A stretch of DNA of 64,000 nucleotides. It comes from Isoetes taiwanensis. Taxonomy: Eukaryota; Streptophyta; Lycopodiopsida; Isoetales; Isoetaceae. The position numbers and the translations under genes are program-made. The stretch lies in NCBI GenBank assembly GCA_021234155.1, contig JAJEKV010000012.1, forward strand, positions 8,956,448-9,020,447, given 5' to 3'. The notes beneath the pieces are model-generated. The model had not been told where the DNA came from. It worked only from the letters and a program-made list of their open reading frames with translations, and ran no database searches. Shown here in pieces: positions 1 through 13,200 of the stretch; position 1 is the first letter of the stretch; each line of letters opens with the position of its first letter.

Positions 1-2225
1 AATTCAATGGTCAAATTTTATATGATTTATACCAATCTTTAAAATCCCACTACTTACATTTAGCTATTGATTTATAGTTAGCAGATGAAATCCTATTTCT
101 TAATGTTGACTTTTCGATCAACACATCATAAAACTTTAGTCATTGATTTCTAGTCATTGGTTTTAACTGATACATTACCGCTTTCCGGGCGAGGAAGTAA
201 GAGAATTGTACATCTCAATCATGCGTCCCCAAATTGGTTTTTTTATTTCTCTGTCTATGAGGGCAAAAAAGAAGTAAAAGTATAATCAAAATAAAAAGTA
301 TCGTTGCAATCTCACTGAGGTTATCTGACATTACCTCCATATTTCATACTTATAGAACTTCTCAATGGACCTTCATGCACCTTCTCTATATCTGGCTGAT
401 GATAGGAGGGGCCAAGTTCCCACTCCATGTCAACATGGATACTAGTGTTGTCACAACACATTCACAATGTTATTTGAAATAACCTTTCATGCTATATTGT
501 TCCACACATTTAAGAATCTTGTTGCTGTTTTTAAATTAATGTGATTTCCACTATCATTTTGTGGGCAACTCTTCAATTATATACAAATTTAATTTTTCCA
601 TACATGAGATGCCAGAAAAAAATGGGAAGAATGAAGGGATTAAGTTCTCACAAGGCCCCTGTATCGGGCATAAACAATAAGGCCTAAAGAAACTGAGAGC
701 GAGACACTACCAAGTCACAAATATCCCAGCAACCATTGCATAGATAGCAAGTGAATAATGATGCAGAATTTAATAGCAGTTCGAGCTGCAAGGAGGAAGT
801 CAACATTGTTACAGTTCGAAAACATCATTCCCTCCAGCCATTTTCCCTCCTATTGCCATAAAGCAAGAGAACAGAAAAGAGAAAACAAGCCAAAAATACA
901 ATATATGCATAGTTTTCATCCAGACTTATTCACATGCTTGCAGCCACATATCCACTGTACCTATTAGGCCACAAGTCCAACCAGCCAAGTAACAAGCAAC
1001 TGACCACGACTATGAAAGCATGGACCTAAATCTTAATATATAGATCCAAAATTAACAATAACTCTTTATTTTCTCCTTTCATCTGGAAAACGAGGTCATC
1101 TTCCTCAGACTTCCTTTTTAGACCACTAGCAGCCTTAACAAAAGTAACCTTTCAACAAATACATTACATTGCTCTTGGAGTGATATATCCCATAATATTG
1201 CTTCAAAAGTTCATTTAAGTGACCATTGTCAACAATTCAAGGTTCTTTTGACAAGAATAATCATATAATGCAATATATAATGTGCTTTTGTAAATGTACC
1301 TGGATAAGTTGATTTCGATGATTATCGAGCTGCATAATAATCAATAATAACCAATGATCAACAAAACTTTCCTGAATGCAAGGACCAAGAACAAGCTTCC
1401 ATATGTAGCATAATAACAGGGGGTTTTCTTTGTGTTTTTGTACGCTTTTCACTAAGGTTTTCCTATGATTTCGTGATGTATTCAAATGGATGTACTAATG
1501 CGTACATCTAGAGTGCACCATTTCTGAGCCATTGATTTTAGCATTTTTTTTCCAATGGTCAACAACCAATGGCTCACAACAAAAGCCCCTTTTTTTGTGC
1601 GTGTGGTGCATAATGGTCAACAACCAATGGCTCACAACAAAAGCCCTCTTTTTGTGTGTGAAGGGCGCATGTAGTGCAGTTTCCCCGCCGGCAACACATT
1701 TCTTATTATAACGTTTGATCCAGAGCTCTGTTTGAGATGATTTTTATTGCGTTGGAAAGCTCTCTCCAAGATCTTTTTGATAGTGTATGATATGGATATG
1801 TTTAGTTAAGTTATCTATGCCAAAACAGCAATTTTTCGGCCGGGTTTGGTAGGCTTTCACATCCTACCAGTTGATTAATACAGGATTGCACTATTGGATA
1901 TTGTTTTATGGCTCATTCCGAATGAAGCTTGTAAAAAATTACCATGCATTTTTAGATTTTGAGCAGTTATTAAGCAAATTCCAAGGCTTCTAGATCCTTG
2001 TGCTAACAAGCAGAAAAGTTTTCCACTTCGGTTTCTCACCACAAGAATCCATGGAGGCCAAAGGCTGCTGTTAAATTCCAGTTGAAAAATGTTTGTGTAT
2101 GGGTGTTGCAAACTTTATGACTTTCAGAATTATGGGATCAATCTCCTCTATCTTTATGGTAACTTTTACTTATGTTCTATTTGTTTTATTGTGATGAAAT
2201 TCAAAAGCTACAGGTGATGAAAGCC
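1..2225. other. AT-rich stretch without a recognisable gene
   Basis: I find no protein family, RNA gene or transposon signature here on either strand. Open frames are short (under 80 codons), and none has a convincing domain or splice context. The only internal structure I can see is a short tandem duplication near 1554-1669, listed separately. It may be decayed transposon or intergenic DNA. Confidence 0.5.
1554..1669. repeat. 58-bp tandem duplication
   Basis: Two adjacent copies of a unit beginning AATGGTCAACAACCAATGGC start at 1554 and 1612, giving a period of 58 bp. The copies differ mainly after the T-rich segment. No coding potential is evident. Confidence 0.7.
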
Positions 2226-2498
2226 TCAAATGAATTCTAGTTTTTTTCTGGTTTGAATTCTAAAATTTTTGTCACACCCTTGGGTGGTGACGTCCCTAAG
2301 GCCCCTCCAGGGGCAAAAAATTTTTTTGCAACACAAACCATTAACATCCAACATATAAAAATTAAATCCCCCAACACATAACAACCAACACATAACAACC
2401 ATTGACATTAACAACCAACACGTAACTACCATTGACATTAATTAACACAACCATTGGGTCCAACACATTTAAATTAAAATCCCCCTTAAACCCCCTTT

Positions 2499-2773
2499 GG
2501 TTTGGGTGCATATTCATACGGGGGATGACGTAGGGCAGCGAGAGCCCTCATAATTGTATTTTGCACGTACGAAATCAACACCATATAATATTCCGCTTGA
2601 AATCTTATAGTATTTTGCGAATCTTGTTATACAGTATAGCAAATTTTGTACTTGCATACCCCACAAACGAGGAGCTTTACGTACGGTGTAGATTAAGGAA
2701 TAAGGTGTGAATATGCCTATCCAACAGCTCTCGTTGCCCGGAGTCACCCCCCGTGTGAATATGCACCCAAACC
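2499..2773. repeat. Palindromic (MITE-like) element with 46-bp inverted arms
   Basis: The left arm 2499-2544 (starts GGTTTGGGTGCATATTCA) matches the reverse complement of 2728-2773 with a few substitutions and a 1-bp indel. The arms flank about 183 bp of non-coding AT-rich sequence. Size and structure fit a miniature inverted-repeat or fold-back element. I could not fix a target-site duplication, so the outer boundaries are uncertain by several bases. Confidence 0.65.
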
Positions 2774-2929
2774 ACCCAAAGGCATACCTGAATATTTACC
2801 CAATATTTATGTAGTCTTCTGTATCATCTATGTATTCTCGAAGCTGCATAACATGACATGTTCAGTCTTGCCTTCATGACAATATCAAGAGCACTTCTTG
2901 ACAAATATAAAAACAAAATTTATGGACAC

Positions 2930-3920
2930 TACGACAAGGCATAATCCTTACTTATTCAAAGTGCCATCTATTTGCATAATTAAATTGGCCCTGTTGAGCA
3001 TATGCTGAAATCATTGAAGTCCATGAAATCACATTCCTATTGGGCATTTGCTAAAATTTGTGCACTTTTATAAGATATTCATGTTGCGCATAACCTGTGA
3101 TCAAGATTTCCAGGAATAGCAATTTCATGTGTTCATTCTATCAAATACATGACATCTTTCATGTAAAGCTACGGATTGAGACAGGTAGATGGGAGCGGTC
3201 GCAATTGCCGCGAGAAGCGAGACTATGTACATGTTGCCAGTTACAGGTTATTGAAGATGAAAGCCATACTCTTCTGAGTTGCCCTGCTTTTGAGATAGTC
3301 TGGAATCATTTTTTGACATTAGCATTCCATTCCACGCTTCCACAACTTCTCAGAGCACCATCTGTGCATGACTTGGCATTATACATACTTGAGGTTCTAG
3401 ATAAACGTCAGCAATTACTGAGCCCTCAGTAGTTATTATCTCCGCTTGTCTAGTATCATCATTACTGCAAAGGTTTTTCCCTTGAAAACCTTTCGAGGCA
3501 GGGGTTTTTTAATCCTAGTAGTAATGATTGTACTAGCCCATTGTATGGGTCCCATGACCTATTGGTCTCTGTGGACGTTAAAAAAACTATTCTATTCTAT
3601 TCATACATCTGTATCAACAAGTTACAGAGAAATTTATCCCATGCTACTCCTGTATTAATAGCAAGACTATGAAAATACTTACCTTGTGGTAAATTATGGC
3701 ATGCCTTCAGGAGTGAATGAATAGTTGACACGTCCAGTGTAATAGATGGGTCGCAACAAGAAAATGTCTTATTTTTTGCAGGTGGGCTTTCATGATCCAC
3801 TCGAAGCTTATCCTCCAGATTGACCAACGCATCCATAACCGATTTTCGTGAACCTCGCTCTAAGAACACCTTTCCCTTCTCTAAGGGAAGGCTTATGATC
3901 CTAGATATGACTACGCACAC
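2930..3920 (-). pseudogene. PPR protein gene relic, split by a LINE fragment
   Basis: Pentatricopeptide-repeat (PPR) proteins are organellar RNA-binding proteins of helical repeats. The - strand frame 3920-3597 gives an N-terminal part of about 107 residues ending in typical PPR sequence (IHSLLKACHNLPQGKYFHSL, then NLLIQMYE). It stops exactly where a + strand LINE tail begins. Past the LINE, at about 3165-2930, the - strand resumes with PPR sequence (CHVFDRMN, ITGYAQHEY, MPNRNVISWTSMISAYAQ) carrying stops and frame changes. The motif style suggests the plant PLS subfamily, which is an inference. The start codon lies 300 bp from APC1's start in head-to-head orientation. Nothing clearly continues below 2930, so the gene is both interrupted and truncated. 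Confidence 0.7.
3166..3605 (+). mobile_element. 5'-truncated LINE 3' end (ORF2 C-terminus, UTR and tail)
   Basis: The + frame up to 3432 ends in a Cys/His module typical of plant LINE ORF2 C-termini (CTCCQL...HTLLSCPAF). It is followed by a short 3' UTR and an (ATTCT)n tail at about 3583-3600. The same 3' UTR and tail recur at 54780-54895, so they define one LINE family. The insertion splits the PPR relic. A shared ATGAA on both sides could be the target duplication, but it is short and the left edge is uncertain. Confidence 0.65.
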
Positions 3921-4219
3921 CGTCCATCAGAAACGCTCCCAAGGCGTGGGAGGTACAGAACAACCATGGCGGTGCCGGTTAGCCAGTTTCCACACCAGCC
4001 GCCCAACAAAACTGGTGACCGCCAGTTTACAGACAAGAGTAAGTTTAGAGCAGTTTTCAGTATATCCCGGGCATATTCCAGCATGTACTTAAAATATGCC
4101 GGAAACCCACGTGACCAAGGGTTTGCCCCCTACCCAAAAATCCAACTAGCAGGGTTTAAGGAAAAAACCCATGTCCCTCCCTCCATTCGCTCGTTCAATC
4201 CCAATGTTACTTTGAAAAT
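3921..4219. promoter_or_regulatory. Divergent intergenic region between PPR relic and APC1
   Basis: This 299-bp spacer separates the start codons of the PPR relic (-) and APC1 (+), so it must hold APC1's promoter and/or 5' UTR. A perfect G-box core CACGTG lies at 4108-4113. Two AGGGTTT motifs near 4119 and 4151 resemble the telo-box core found in promoters of plant proliferation genes. Whether these sites work is inference. Confidence 0.45.
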
Positions 4220-7200
4220 ATGCAGAGCTCCGGCAAGCAGCTTTGCCTCCTAGGCCAGTTCCGGCCTTTTGGACAGGAAGTCGAGGCTGCATTGGCAGGT
4301 CGGAATGAAGAAGAAGTCGAGGCTACAAGTAGTTCTTATGTGCTATTCGATCCTGAGATGTGTCGAGAACGGAGTAGAGGATTCGAGCAAACTGTCATGT
4401 CTGCATCTTCTAACGATCATGAAGAGGAAATTTTTATTCAGGAAAACAGGTTAGTTATTCTTTCAGATAAGGATCATATGAGCTGAATAAACGATGTCAA
4501 TGTGGTGCATTCATGGTGTCCTTGGTAGTGATACTGGAGAAATTCCTGATTTGCAGTGTTATATGGAGTGCGGGAAAGAAAGTTAGGAAACGTTTTACAA
4601 GCCCGACATCAGTTATTCAGGTGCTCTCCTTCAGCAGAATAATATAATCTTCTTCAGAAGAATTATATAGTCGAACATGTAACAGTCAGGGCATTATGAT
4701 GCAGGCGACTTGGTGCTATCTAGAGTCCGTCTCGGAGCCTGTTCTTTGTGTGCTTCATTCGGATTCCCTTACTACATATACACCATCTGGTACGAAATTC
4801 CTCCGCATAATGCATAGATTGCGGCTGGATTGAAGTATACGTTGTCGCCATCATTACCTAAGTAAACTAATAGGCTTGGTTCAAACTAATTGGAGTAGAT
4901 TCTGTTTCTGCAAGATTGAGCTCAAGTAGAAAATGAACTGTTGTCTGCATGAAGCTTTTGCTTTATCATTGCTGCAATTGCTAAGGATCAATTGTTTTTT
5001 AATATGCTATAGGTTATGGGAAGAGAAGGTAGACCACATCTTCTATCAGCAGATTTTAATAGCTTGTTTCTTTACTTTCATTTGGCAGCATCTCTGCTCC
5101 ATCTCCCCAAACACGAGTGCCATGATTGAAAAGATAGTATGGACATGGCATTTACCAAGAGAACTTCTCACAAAGATGCAGTTTTTTAGAGATCATTTTC
5201 TTAACGTTAGGATGGCTTCATTTTGTTTCTTTAGTATCATTTGGCTGCATCCCTGCTCTACCTTTTCAAACAGGAGTGCCATGATTGAAAACATAGTAGC
5301 ATGTAACAAGAGAACTTCCCAAAAAGATGCATTTTTTCAGAGATTATTTTCTTAACGTTAGGGATGGCTTCATTCGCGTCCCAGTATTTAGACATCCAGT
5401 TATTGCACAAATAGGATCTGATATGGTTGACTTGCAAGTTTGATCTCAGTAATGGGCTGAAAAGATGTGAAAAGGGGTTATAAATGAATGGTACTCTATA
5501 AGAGCTCGTACTGGCTAGATTTATAACTTCCACAATTAATTAGGTTGAAGAGTGGGAATGTGTGGTGCTCCAGCGGCAAAGAAGCTGTTCACATACATGA
5601 ATGGAATCATTAGTGATGCATGAATAAGTATTGTCTCAAATATGATAAGAACACTTGCCACATGAGGAAATGTACTTGTTTATGCTATACGTTTTGAAAC
5701 AAGCTCTTCGTATATTCTGGCACTCGAAAAGAAAAGTTTTGGTTAGCCAACCTGTGCTTGTGTTTCCTTGATGTTATTCTATCAAAATTTAACTTAGAAA
5801 ATGGCACATTGTTAATAACAAGAGTTTGCAGAGATAGAGTTTGACAGAAGATTCACTTGCAGGGGAAATGAATTCAGTTCCATTACCTTGTACAATGGCA
5901 TCAATGTGGTCGCTACCTTGTGGTTTGCTGCTTCAACGTGCAGTTAGTGATCTTTACACAGGTCTAAGTCCCTCTCCTCCAATCACTGCTCGTGATCATT
6001 TGCGGGGAGGCATTTCCAACTATTCTATAAGCAGGGCTGCTCCTATGCATACAAGCCGAAGAGGATCCACTCCTTCAGTTGCGACTAACACTGTTTCAAT
6101 GTATTTCACATTGCGCCATCCTCTCGAGGAAGCTGAAGTGGGTTCCTGCACCGTATAGTACATTGCCATAATGCATATAGTTTGTCACTAAGAATTTAGT
6201 TTTATAGTTGCAATGATCTTTATCATAACAAAATAGAGACTAAAGCAAACACTTTTGCGCTAAGTAGTTACAAGTTATACTACTGGGATCATAGAAAAGT
6301 GTAACTTACTGTTCCCTATCGATAACTGACTGTTATAGACAACTTATTTGCTGACTATAGGCATGAGACTTGTCCAGATCATCATGCGTTGTTCACTTGC
6401 CTTACCTGTGTCCATATATGGATGCCATGCCATTATGGTCTGTTGGAGGCAGCCACATCAGCATCTACTTTCCATGCCTGCTTGTATATTTTGCCTGCCT
6501 AAGATAACTTTGATAGGAATAGATTATTTTTGACGAGCTTTATTTGTCGACCGTGGACATTCATCTATATCAGTCCCAAGTGAAAACATGGTCAGTCCTG
6601 ATAGATTTCCTCCTGAAAGTGTAAGAAAACAAAGTCATAATCATAGGGCCATATTGGTTTAAGAGGATTAAACAAAGAATTAGTTTTGCATGTACGAGGA
6701 ATAAACTGAAGCTTCTTTATGCAGGTTCTACAGTATGAAGAAGCTGGAAAACTATGGCCGATGGATGACACAGAAGAGAAGATTATATGGACCAGCAATG
6801 TTGCTCCCTATATTGTCTCTTATCACAAAGGTTTATCACTAATTTTTTGCTTATTATATCCAGCTATAGACTAGCAGACTAAAGAGACACTTGCCTTCTC
6901 CATTAGTAAATGTTTGTCTCTAGATAGCATACTTTGCACTGACATGGACCCTGGTAGGACTTTATATCTATGAAATCATTATTACATCAAGTCATGTACA
7001 GCTAGGGGCACACTATAGCCTCCAAGGATTATTTCTCTCATTTCTCTATCCTGCTCCCTTATCATCGTATTTCTTCTATGAGCAGTCGTCTGAGCTGATT
7101 GTACATCCCGAACCCCACGTCTTCTTTGCCCCAAAGTTTATTTGTAAAAGTCTGAAAGTACTCTAGTAGGGCCAACTGTAGCAAGATAGGATAATTTGAG

Positions 7201-10200
7201 ATAGTTTAATGCCAGTTTTATATCTGTGTGCTTTTGCAGGTGCATCACTGCTTAAACGTCTAAGCATTTTTACGTCGTTATCCAGGCACCATTTAATATC
7301 TGTGGTTTTGCTCTTATATGAAAATTCAGTTCTCTTTCCTTTTTGTTGGCTTCATTACTCCATAGAATATAGAATGAACTACTGCAGCAAAAGATAGGTT
7401 GTTTGGAGTACGATTCTGATTATGTTCACCCAACTGTGTTCCAGAATGTATTTGATTGCGACATGAAAAGTTGTTCACAAGAACTAAGACCTAAAGAGGA
7501 TGTCCCCCTTCCACTGTCTTTTTAGAAAGCTTCTTCTAGTTTTGAAATGAGCATGTACCACACAAAAAATTCCCTCAATATGAAGCTAAAGTAAAAGAGT
7601 TATTACCATTTTGCAGCAAGAATGCAACATTCTATATGGCAAATCAAGGTGCCTTCCAAGAACAAAGGCCACCCTTCATCGGCCAGAATTACGGGTCCAA
7701 CGAGAAATGTGCAGGAAGTTTTGCCTGCTATAACTTTGGAGCTTGTTTGGCAGGAGAAAAGTAGCCAGCCACAAGCAACCCAGGTATGTTACTAAGAGTT
7801 CGCCTACTTTGGAAAAAAGCAACAGGTCTGGCCAGTGGATAGAGAAGCTCACATGTTTGCAGGTTTTTATGGCAACAGATGAAGATGGAGTTCCGCTTCT
7901 TTGTTTTCTAGTTGCTGAACAGAAAAAGCTCTTCACTTTCAGGATGCTTTTTATGGACTTGTTTCAGGATAATACAGCTACAATTCTGGATATTGCATGG
8001 ACTATATCTGCAGCTTCTGCATCTCCCATCATTGCAACACGCCCAAGGTTACATTACTTTTAGCATTCATGTTGATGATGTAATTTCATCTGCCCTTTCT
8101 ACATCTTGATGTTTTTATGTTGGAACTAATATGAGTTCAGGTTACGAAGGAATGGACTACCACATTTTGATCTTCTCGTATTAGCTCCAGATGGAAATCT
8201 TTTCCTTTACGTAGGACCGCTGGAACCTTACTCTTTTTTTTTTGTATCTTTACTGATTATGATAATCTTCTTATCTTATTATTGTCGACAGTTTATAGAA
8301 CTTGATGCCACAGAAATGGTAAATTGGTTAGCACACAGTGAATCATAGATGGTGAAATAGTGAATATTCATAGACTAGACTGTTTAGCTTTTCCTTTAAC
8401 AGGTACAAAGTCCTAGTATGACTTGGCCAAGGCAACTTGTGAAATGTAACCAATAATTCCTTAGTTTATCTTTTTAGAAGAGAAGTCGTGTGTTTTGAGT
8501 CATTAATGGGAATGATCAGTCCACTGAAGACTGAATGATAAAGAATAGCAGTATCTTTAGGCAAAAATAGCAAATCAAAAACAAAAAACACATCAAGAAC
8601 ATATGAGAAAATTTATCCCATGGAAATTATACGTGCCCTAACTAATCATGAGCAGCCAAAATATGTTAACTAGCTAGTCTAAACAAAAAACATTTTTAGA
8701 ACATATGAGAAAATTTATCCTCTCTGGAGATCACATGTGGCTTAACTACTCATGAGCAAACCAAAATATGGTTTCATCTGCGGTTGTACTGTTCTTAAGT
8801 TTTGTTGTATTCCATAAGTTTCCATAACTCGTCTAATAAGGACTGTGGATGTATTATAATACAGACTGGGCGGTTCCCACTATGTATGTATTACCTTCCA
8901 ATTTCAGAAGTTCTTATTTATGAGAAGGAACGTATTTATTATGAGACCCTTCTGGTAATAGAGGATTGCCAAAATAATATTCATGATGTTGGTGGAAAGG
9001 TCGAAGTTCTTGAACTCTGTGATGCTGTTAAAAATCGTGTCAACTTGGTGACATCTTCTGGGGAGGTTGTTCCTCCACTTCCCGTTTTGTTTGTTTGAAA
9101 ACGTTGGTACTTGTATCTTAATCTTTTTATATCTTCCTGTTCTTTCTTGAATCAGGTTTTCCAAAACTAATTTCTTCTTTCTCCAATATCCAGGCAGTGA
9201 ACTATTTACTACTCCTATTTTGTCCTTTATTTTAAGGCTTGTGAATTGTACAATGTTGTCTGTACTTCCCATTTACTCGAGTGTTGAATGAATTTCCATT
9301 CATTTTGGGCAGTTTAGCAATTATTTAGGATGATACATGGCATTTTGGCCTCATTTATAGCACATGCCGTGTAATTTATCATATCAAAAAAATAAAATCC
9401 TTATGTTTGTGGAACTATGCAGGTATATCGATGTGCAGTGCACTTGATACCTTCCTCGGGTATAACTATTTCATGCCTGATGGCCCTCGCCGAAGGCGTC
9501 CGTCCTTCTTTTTATCGGTATTTACTAAGTTCTTTGCTGGAATATAAAAATCCGGCCTTAGAAACTTGGTATGGGGCCAGCAAAACTGATAGCTGCCCTG
9601 ATACAGAGTGGGGAACATTTTCTGGGGTTATCATGCAATGGGTTAGCAAGTGTAAAGCTGGAAAGAGTGAACGTATGGATGATAAGCCTGTTTCTGCATG
9701 GGAATTCCTATTGCGAAGCAGTATGCATCGGAACATGGTAATGAACTTCTCATATAATGGACTTGCTCTTTCACGAACAACAAATGCCATCAAGGTGCTT
9801 ACAAGGCCTCCAATTATTGAGGAGGATGGAAGTATGGAGTCAACAGGTTATACAGCAATGTTGGCTGAAATCTTAGAAGCACTCCATGCAGTTTATGAAG
9901 ACTACAAACTTGACACTCTCCGCTGGCGGTACTTAAGATGTTTCCTATGTGTTCTGTTTGCACCATAAATCTTTAGTATCTAGTCCAGCCAAAGTGTTGT
10001 GGCATAGTATGAAATAAGTAACTTTTCACATTGCTGCATTACCTTGGAATCATGTCGCTTTGCCATCCTGTCTCAATAGCACATCTTTCGCCATTCTATG
10101 TCTGAACTTTGTCAATGGACTATATTTGCTGGCTTATGGAGATTAATACTTCTTTTGTTTCCATGAAATGGCTCATGCTGTTTTGTGTAAACACTCCTTG

Positions 10201-13200
10201 TGTGTTTCTTTTTCATGTTTGGTCTTGTGGACTATTTGAGTAGGGCATTGAAACTTTATATATTTGCAAGCGATCTCATAAACATTCTCCCTTTCAGGGA
10301 CTTATGGAAGCTGGGAGCATTGCTCAGCAATGTTGCTGTAGCTGTTGGGGAATTCGACTATGTTGATCATTATTTACGTGATTTTCCAACAACAATGCCT
10401 TTTCTCCCTCGGTATTTCAAGCTAGCAGCTGGAAGCTCATTGATGTTTCCAGCTAACCTCCTAAGCTGGCTAGAGAAGTGTATTGCACGAAGAAATGATA
10501 TGAAAGGCACTCTGCCCAATCTACTAACAAAGGGAACATGTGTCTCAGTGGACTGGTCTAGGAAGGTTGTTGGCTTTTATGAGATCCTATTAGGGGCCAT
10601 ACCAATTGATTGCTGTCTCCCCTCTGGTATATACATGAAGATTGCAGATGGAACTACAAAGAATGCAGAGCAGCGTGCACTATTGGCAATGGTTGGAGAA
10701 GGTTTTGGATTGTCTGATCTAGACCGTTTGCCACCCGGTGTAGCACTTCCTTTGCGTCATGTATGCAATTAATCACGTGCTAAATATGCTTATTCCTTTT
10801 TTCCCATTTACGAGTTTACATGGTTGTTTTACTGTTATGCTTTCTTAGGCTTTAAATAGCTGTCGAGAAGCACCTCCACAAGACTGGCCAGCAGATGCCT
10901 ATATTCTTGCGGGGCGTGAAGATCTTGCCTCGACCTGTGTTGATCGCAAATCGATGAGTGGCCGCTCTGCTTATCAATTCGGGAGCTGCAATGTTAGATC
11001 TGCAGTTTCTATGATGGATGTTAATGATGTTATGTTAGCTGCACCATACATGCTACATTTGCGTCCTACAATTACATCATTTGGAGATTCTCAAGATAGG
11101 TTGCACTTGGAAGTGCAATCTGTGGGAGGGAATGAAGGGCGACTCAATGATGGTATGGAGCATATTTTTAGTCCATCTGCAATGCTACGTTTTGGACGTG
11201 ATTTACGGCTTGATGAGGTAGAATGCTTCTCTCTGGAGCTCACTGACTTTCAACCCCCTCCTGCGGATGTGCATTATAACATATAAGTTAAAAGGATGGA
11301 CATAACACACTAACATTTTGTGAGGCTATGGAAAACTATAGGCACCTCTACAAGACAACAAGCATTTGATCTACTTATTATATATCTATTGTGCTAAATA
11401 TAAGGAATATTTTAATCCCATCTTTTTTAACACATGTTAACATGACCAAAAGCTACGGCATATTACATGGAAGAAAAGAATAATTATATTAGTTTCATAT
11501 TTCATGAAAGAATTACGGTGACTCTAAACACGACGTTTGAATCATTCCATGTTGCAGGTAAGACGGCTGCTCTGTTCTAGCAGACCTGTGGCAGTCCGTA
11601 CTGCAAATGCACCAGATGTGAGCGACCCAGACATTGTTGCCCAACAGCAGGTGAATAACTATTTTGGACACCCATAGCTTTGAGTGTGATAGTGAAAGCT
11701 AGCAATAAAAGATACAAAAATGTAATCAAAAGAACATATCTGGAGATCATTGCCTCATTGGTATTTGGGCCTAACTAGCTCTGTGCATCCCACCTCGTTT
11801 TCTTTTTCTATCTTTTATAAATTATGAACATTAAACATGACATGAGACCTTGCGGTCTAGGCACCCTAAAGGCTATGCAGAGATACAACTTTAATGAGTT
11901 TCCTAATTTGCCACAAGTCTTTGGGAGATGCTGCCAAATCTTTAGACGGTAGCTGAAGAATATTATGTTCCTTTCTAACTGTTCCATATGCTGGACATGA
12001 TATCATAAAATGGTATTTATCTTCTATTTTTTCTGAACTGCATATTTTTTCGGATCGCTCGATCCCAGGCCACCTTCCACATTCAATCTGCAGGTGATGG
12101 GAAGAGACCCTCATCCTACAAATCTGATGCAAAGATAGATTGTCCAAAAGATGTTGTGCAGTATATATGACCATCGGGTTATGAAGATGCTGCATCAACA
12201 GATCAGCAATGTCTGACTCTCTATGTGATAATGCTTTTTTGCTGAAGAAGGCAGTGGATTTTTCTAATATACTGGACAATTCTAAATAAGAATTTAGTAA
12301 CATCTGTTAAGGCACAATTAGAATCTATGAGGATGTGTTCCAGATTCACTGGGTCTTTGCTCTTGTGCAATGCCTTTGGTTCTATCACAATATGGAAGTA
12401 TACAACTCTGATGGCAGCATAGCAAAGGGATATGCCCAAGAATCTGGCATTGACTTTATGTGTGTATTTGCTCCTGTAGCCAAAATGCCAGAAACCATTT
12501 TCATGGGACAGCCTCAGGGATTTGTGAAAACGGGAGAAGAATCACTTGTATGCCAAGCTCAAAAAGAGTTTTTATGGCTTAAAGCAGGCCCCGAGGTGCT
12601 GCCACGAAATCAATGCTTATTTTTATTGAAACTTGACTTCAAACATTCGACAGCAGATCCCCTATTAGCAAGCTAATTACCAGATATGTATTCTGGTTAT
12701 TTCCGTGGATGATTCCATCATCACAGGGCATGCAGCTCCAATTATTGCAAATTTGGGAAAAGGATACATCCATCATGCTCACTCAGACCAAATACATTAG
12801 GAAGTTTTGCAAAGATTTCATATGGAAGCATCCAAGCCAGCTCCTGCTCCATATGAACAAGGCATCAAACTTACCTTCTATGTTCGTGGAACCATACAAC
12901 TGGTTGGTTCTCTTATTTATGTTCCATCACTAGGCCTGACATAGTGCTTGCAGCTGGGAAAATAAGCAAATCTATGCAACATCCAAAGATGAGTCGCTGG
13001 AGAGCAGCAAATAGAATTTTAGCATACTTGCAAGGCACATGTTTGAGGAAATTACATATTTTCAGAAGCAGGCTCCTATGCTATCCTTCTACAATGATGC
13101 AGATTTTGTCCCATGTCTATGAGACAAGGAAGTCTACTACAGGATATGTGTCATTCTTTGGGAAAAGTCCAACTCTGTGGACCTCCATAAAGCAGTCCAT

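Noticed and set aside
1875-2111. 78-codon minus-strand open frame
   Set aside because: No domain, splice or repeat context; likely chance.
4933-5533. Open frames in APC1 intron 3
   Set aside because: They lie in duplicated LINE scraps and have no intact domain.
6538-6620. Candidate extra APC1 exon with a GTAAGA donor
   Set aside because: No acceptor gives a length divisible by three without a stop, and exons 4 and 5 join well without it.
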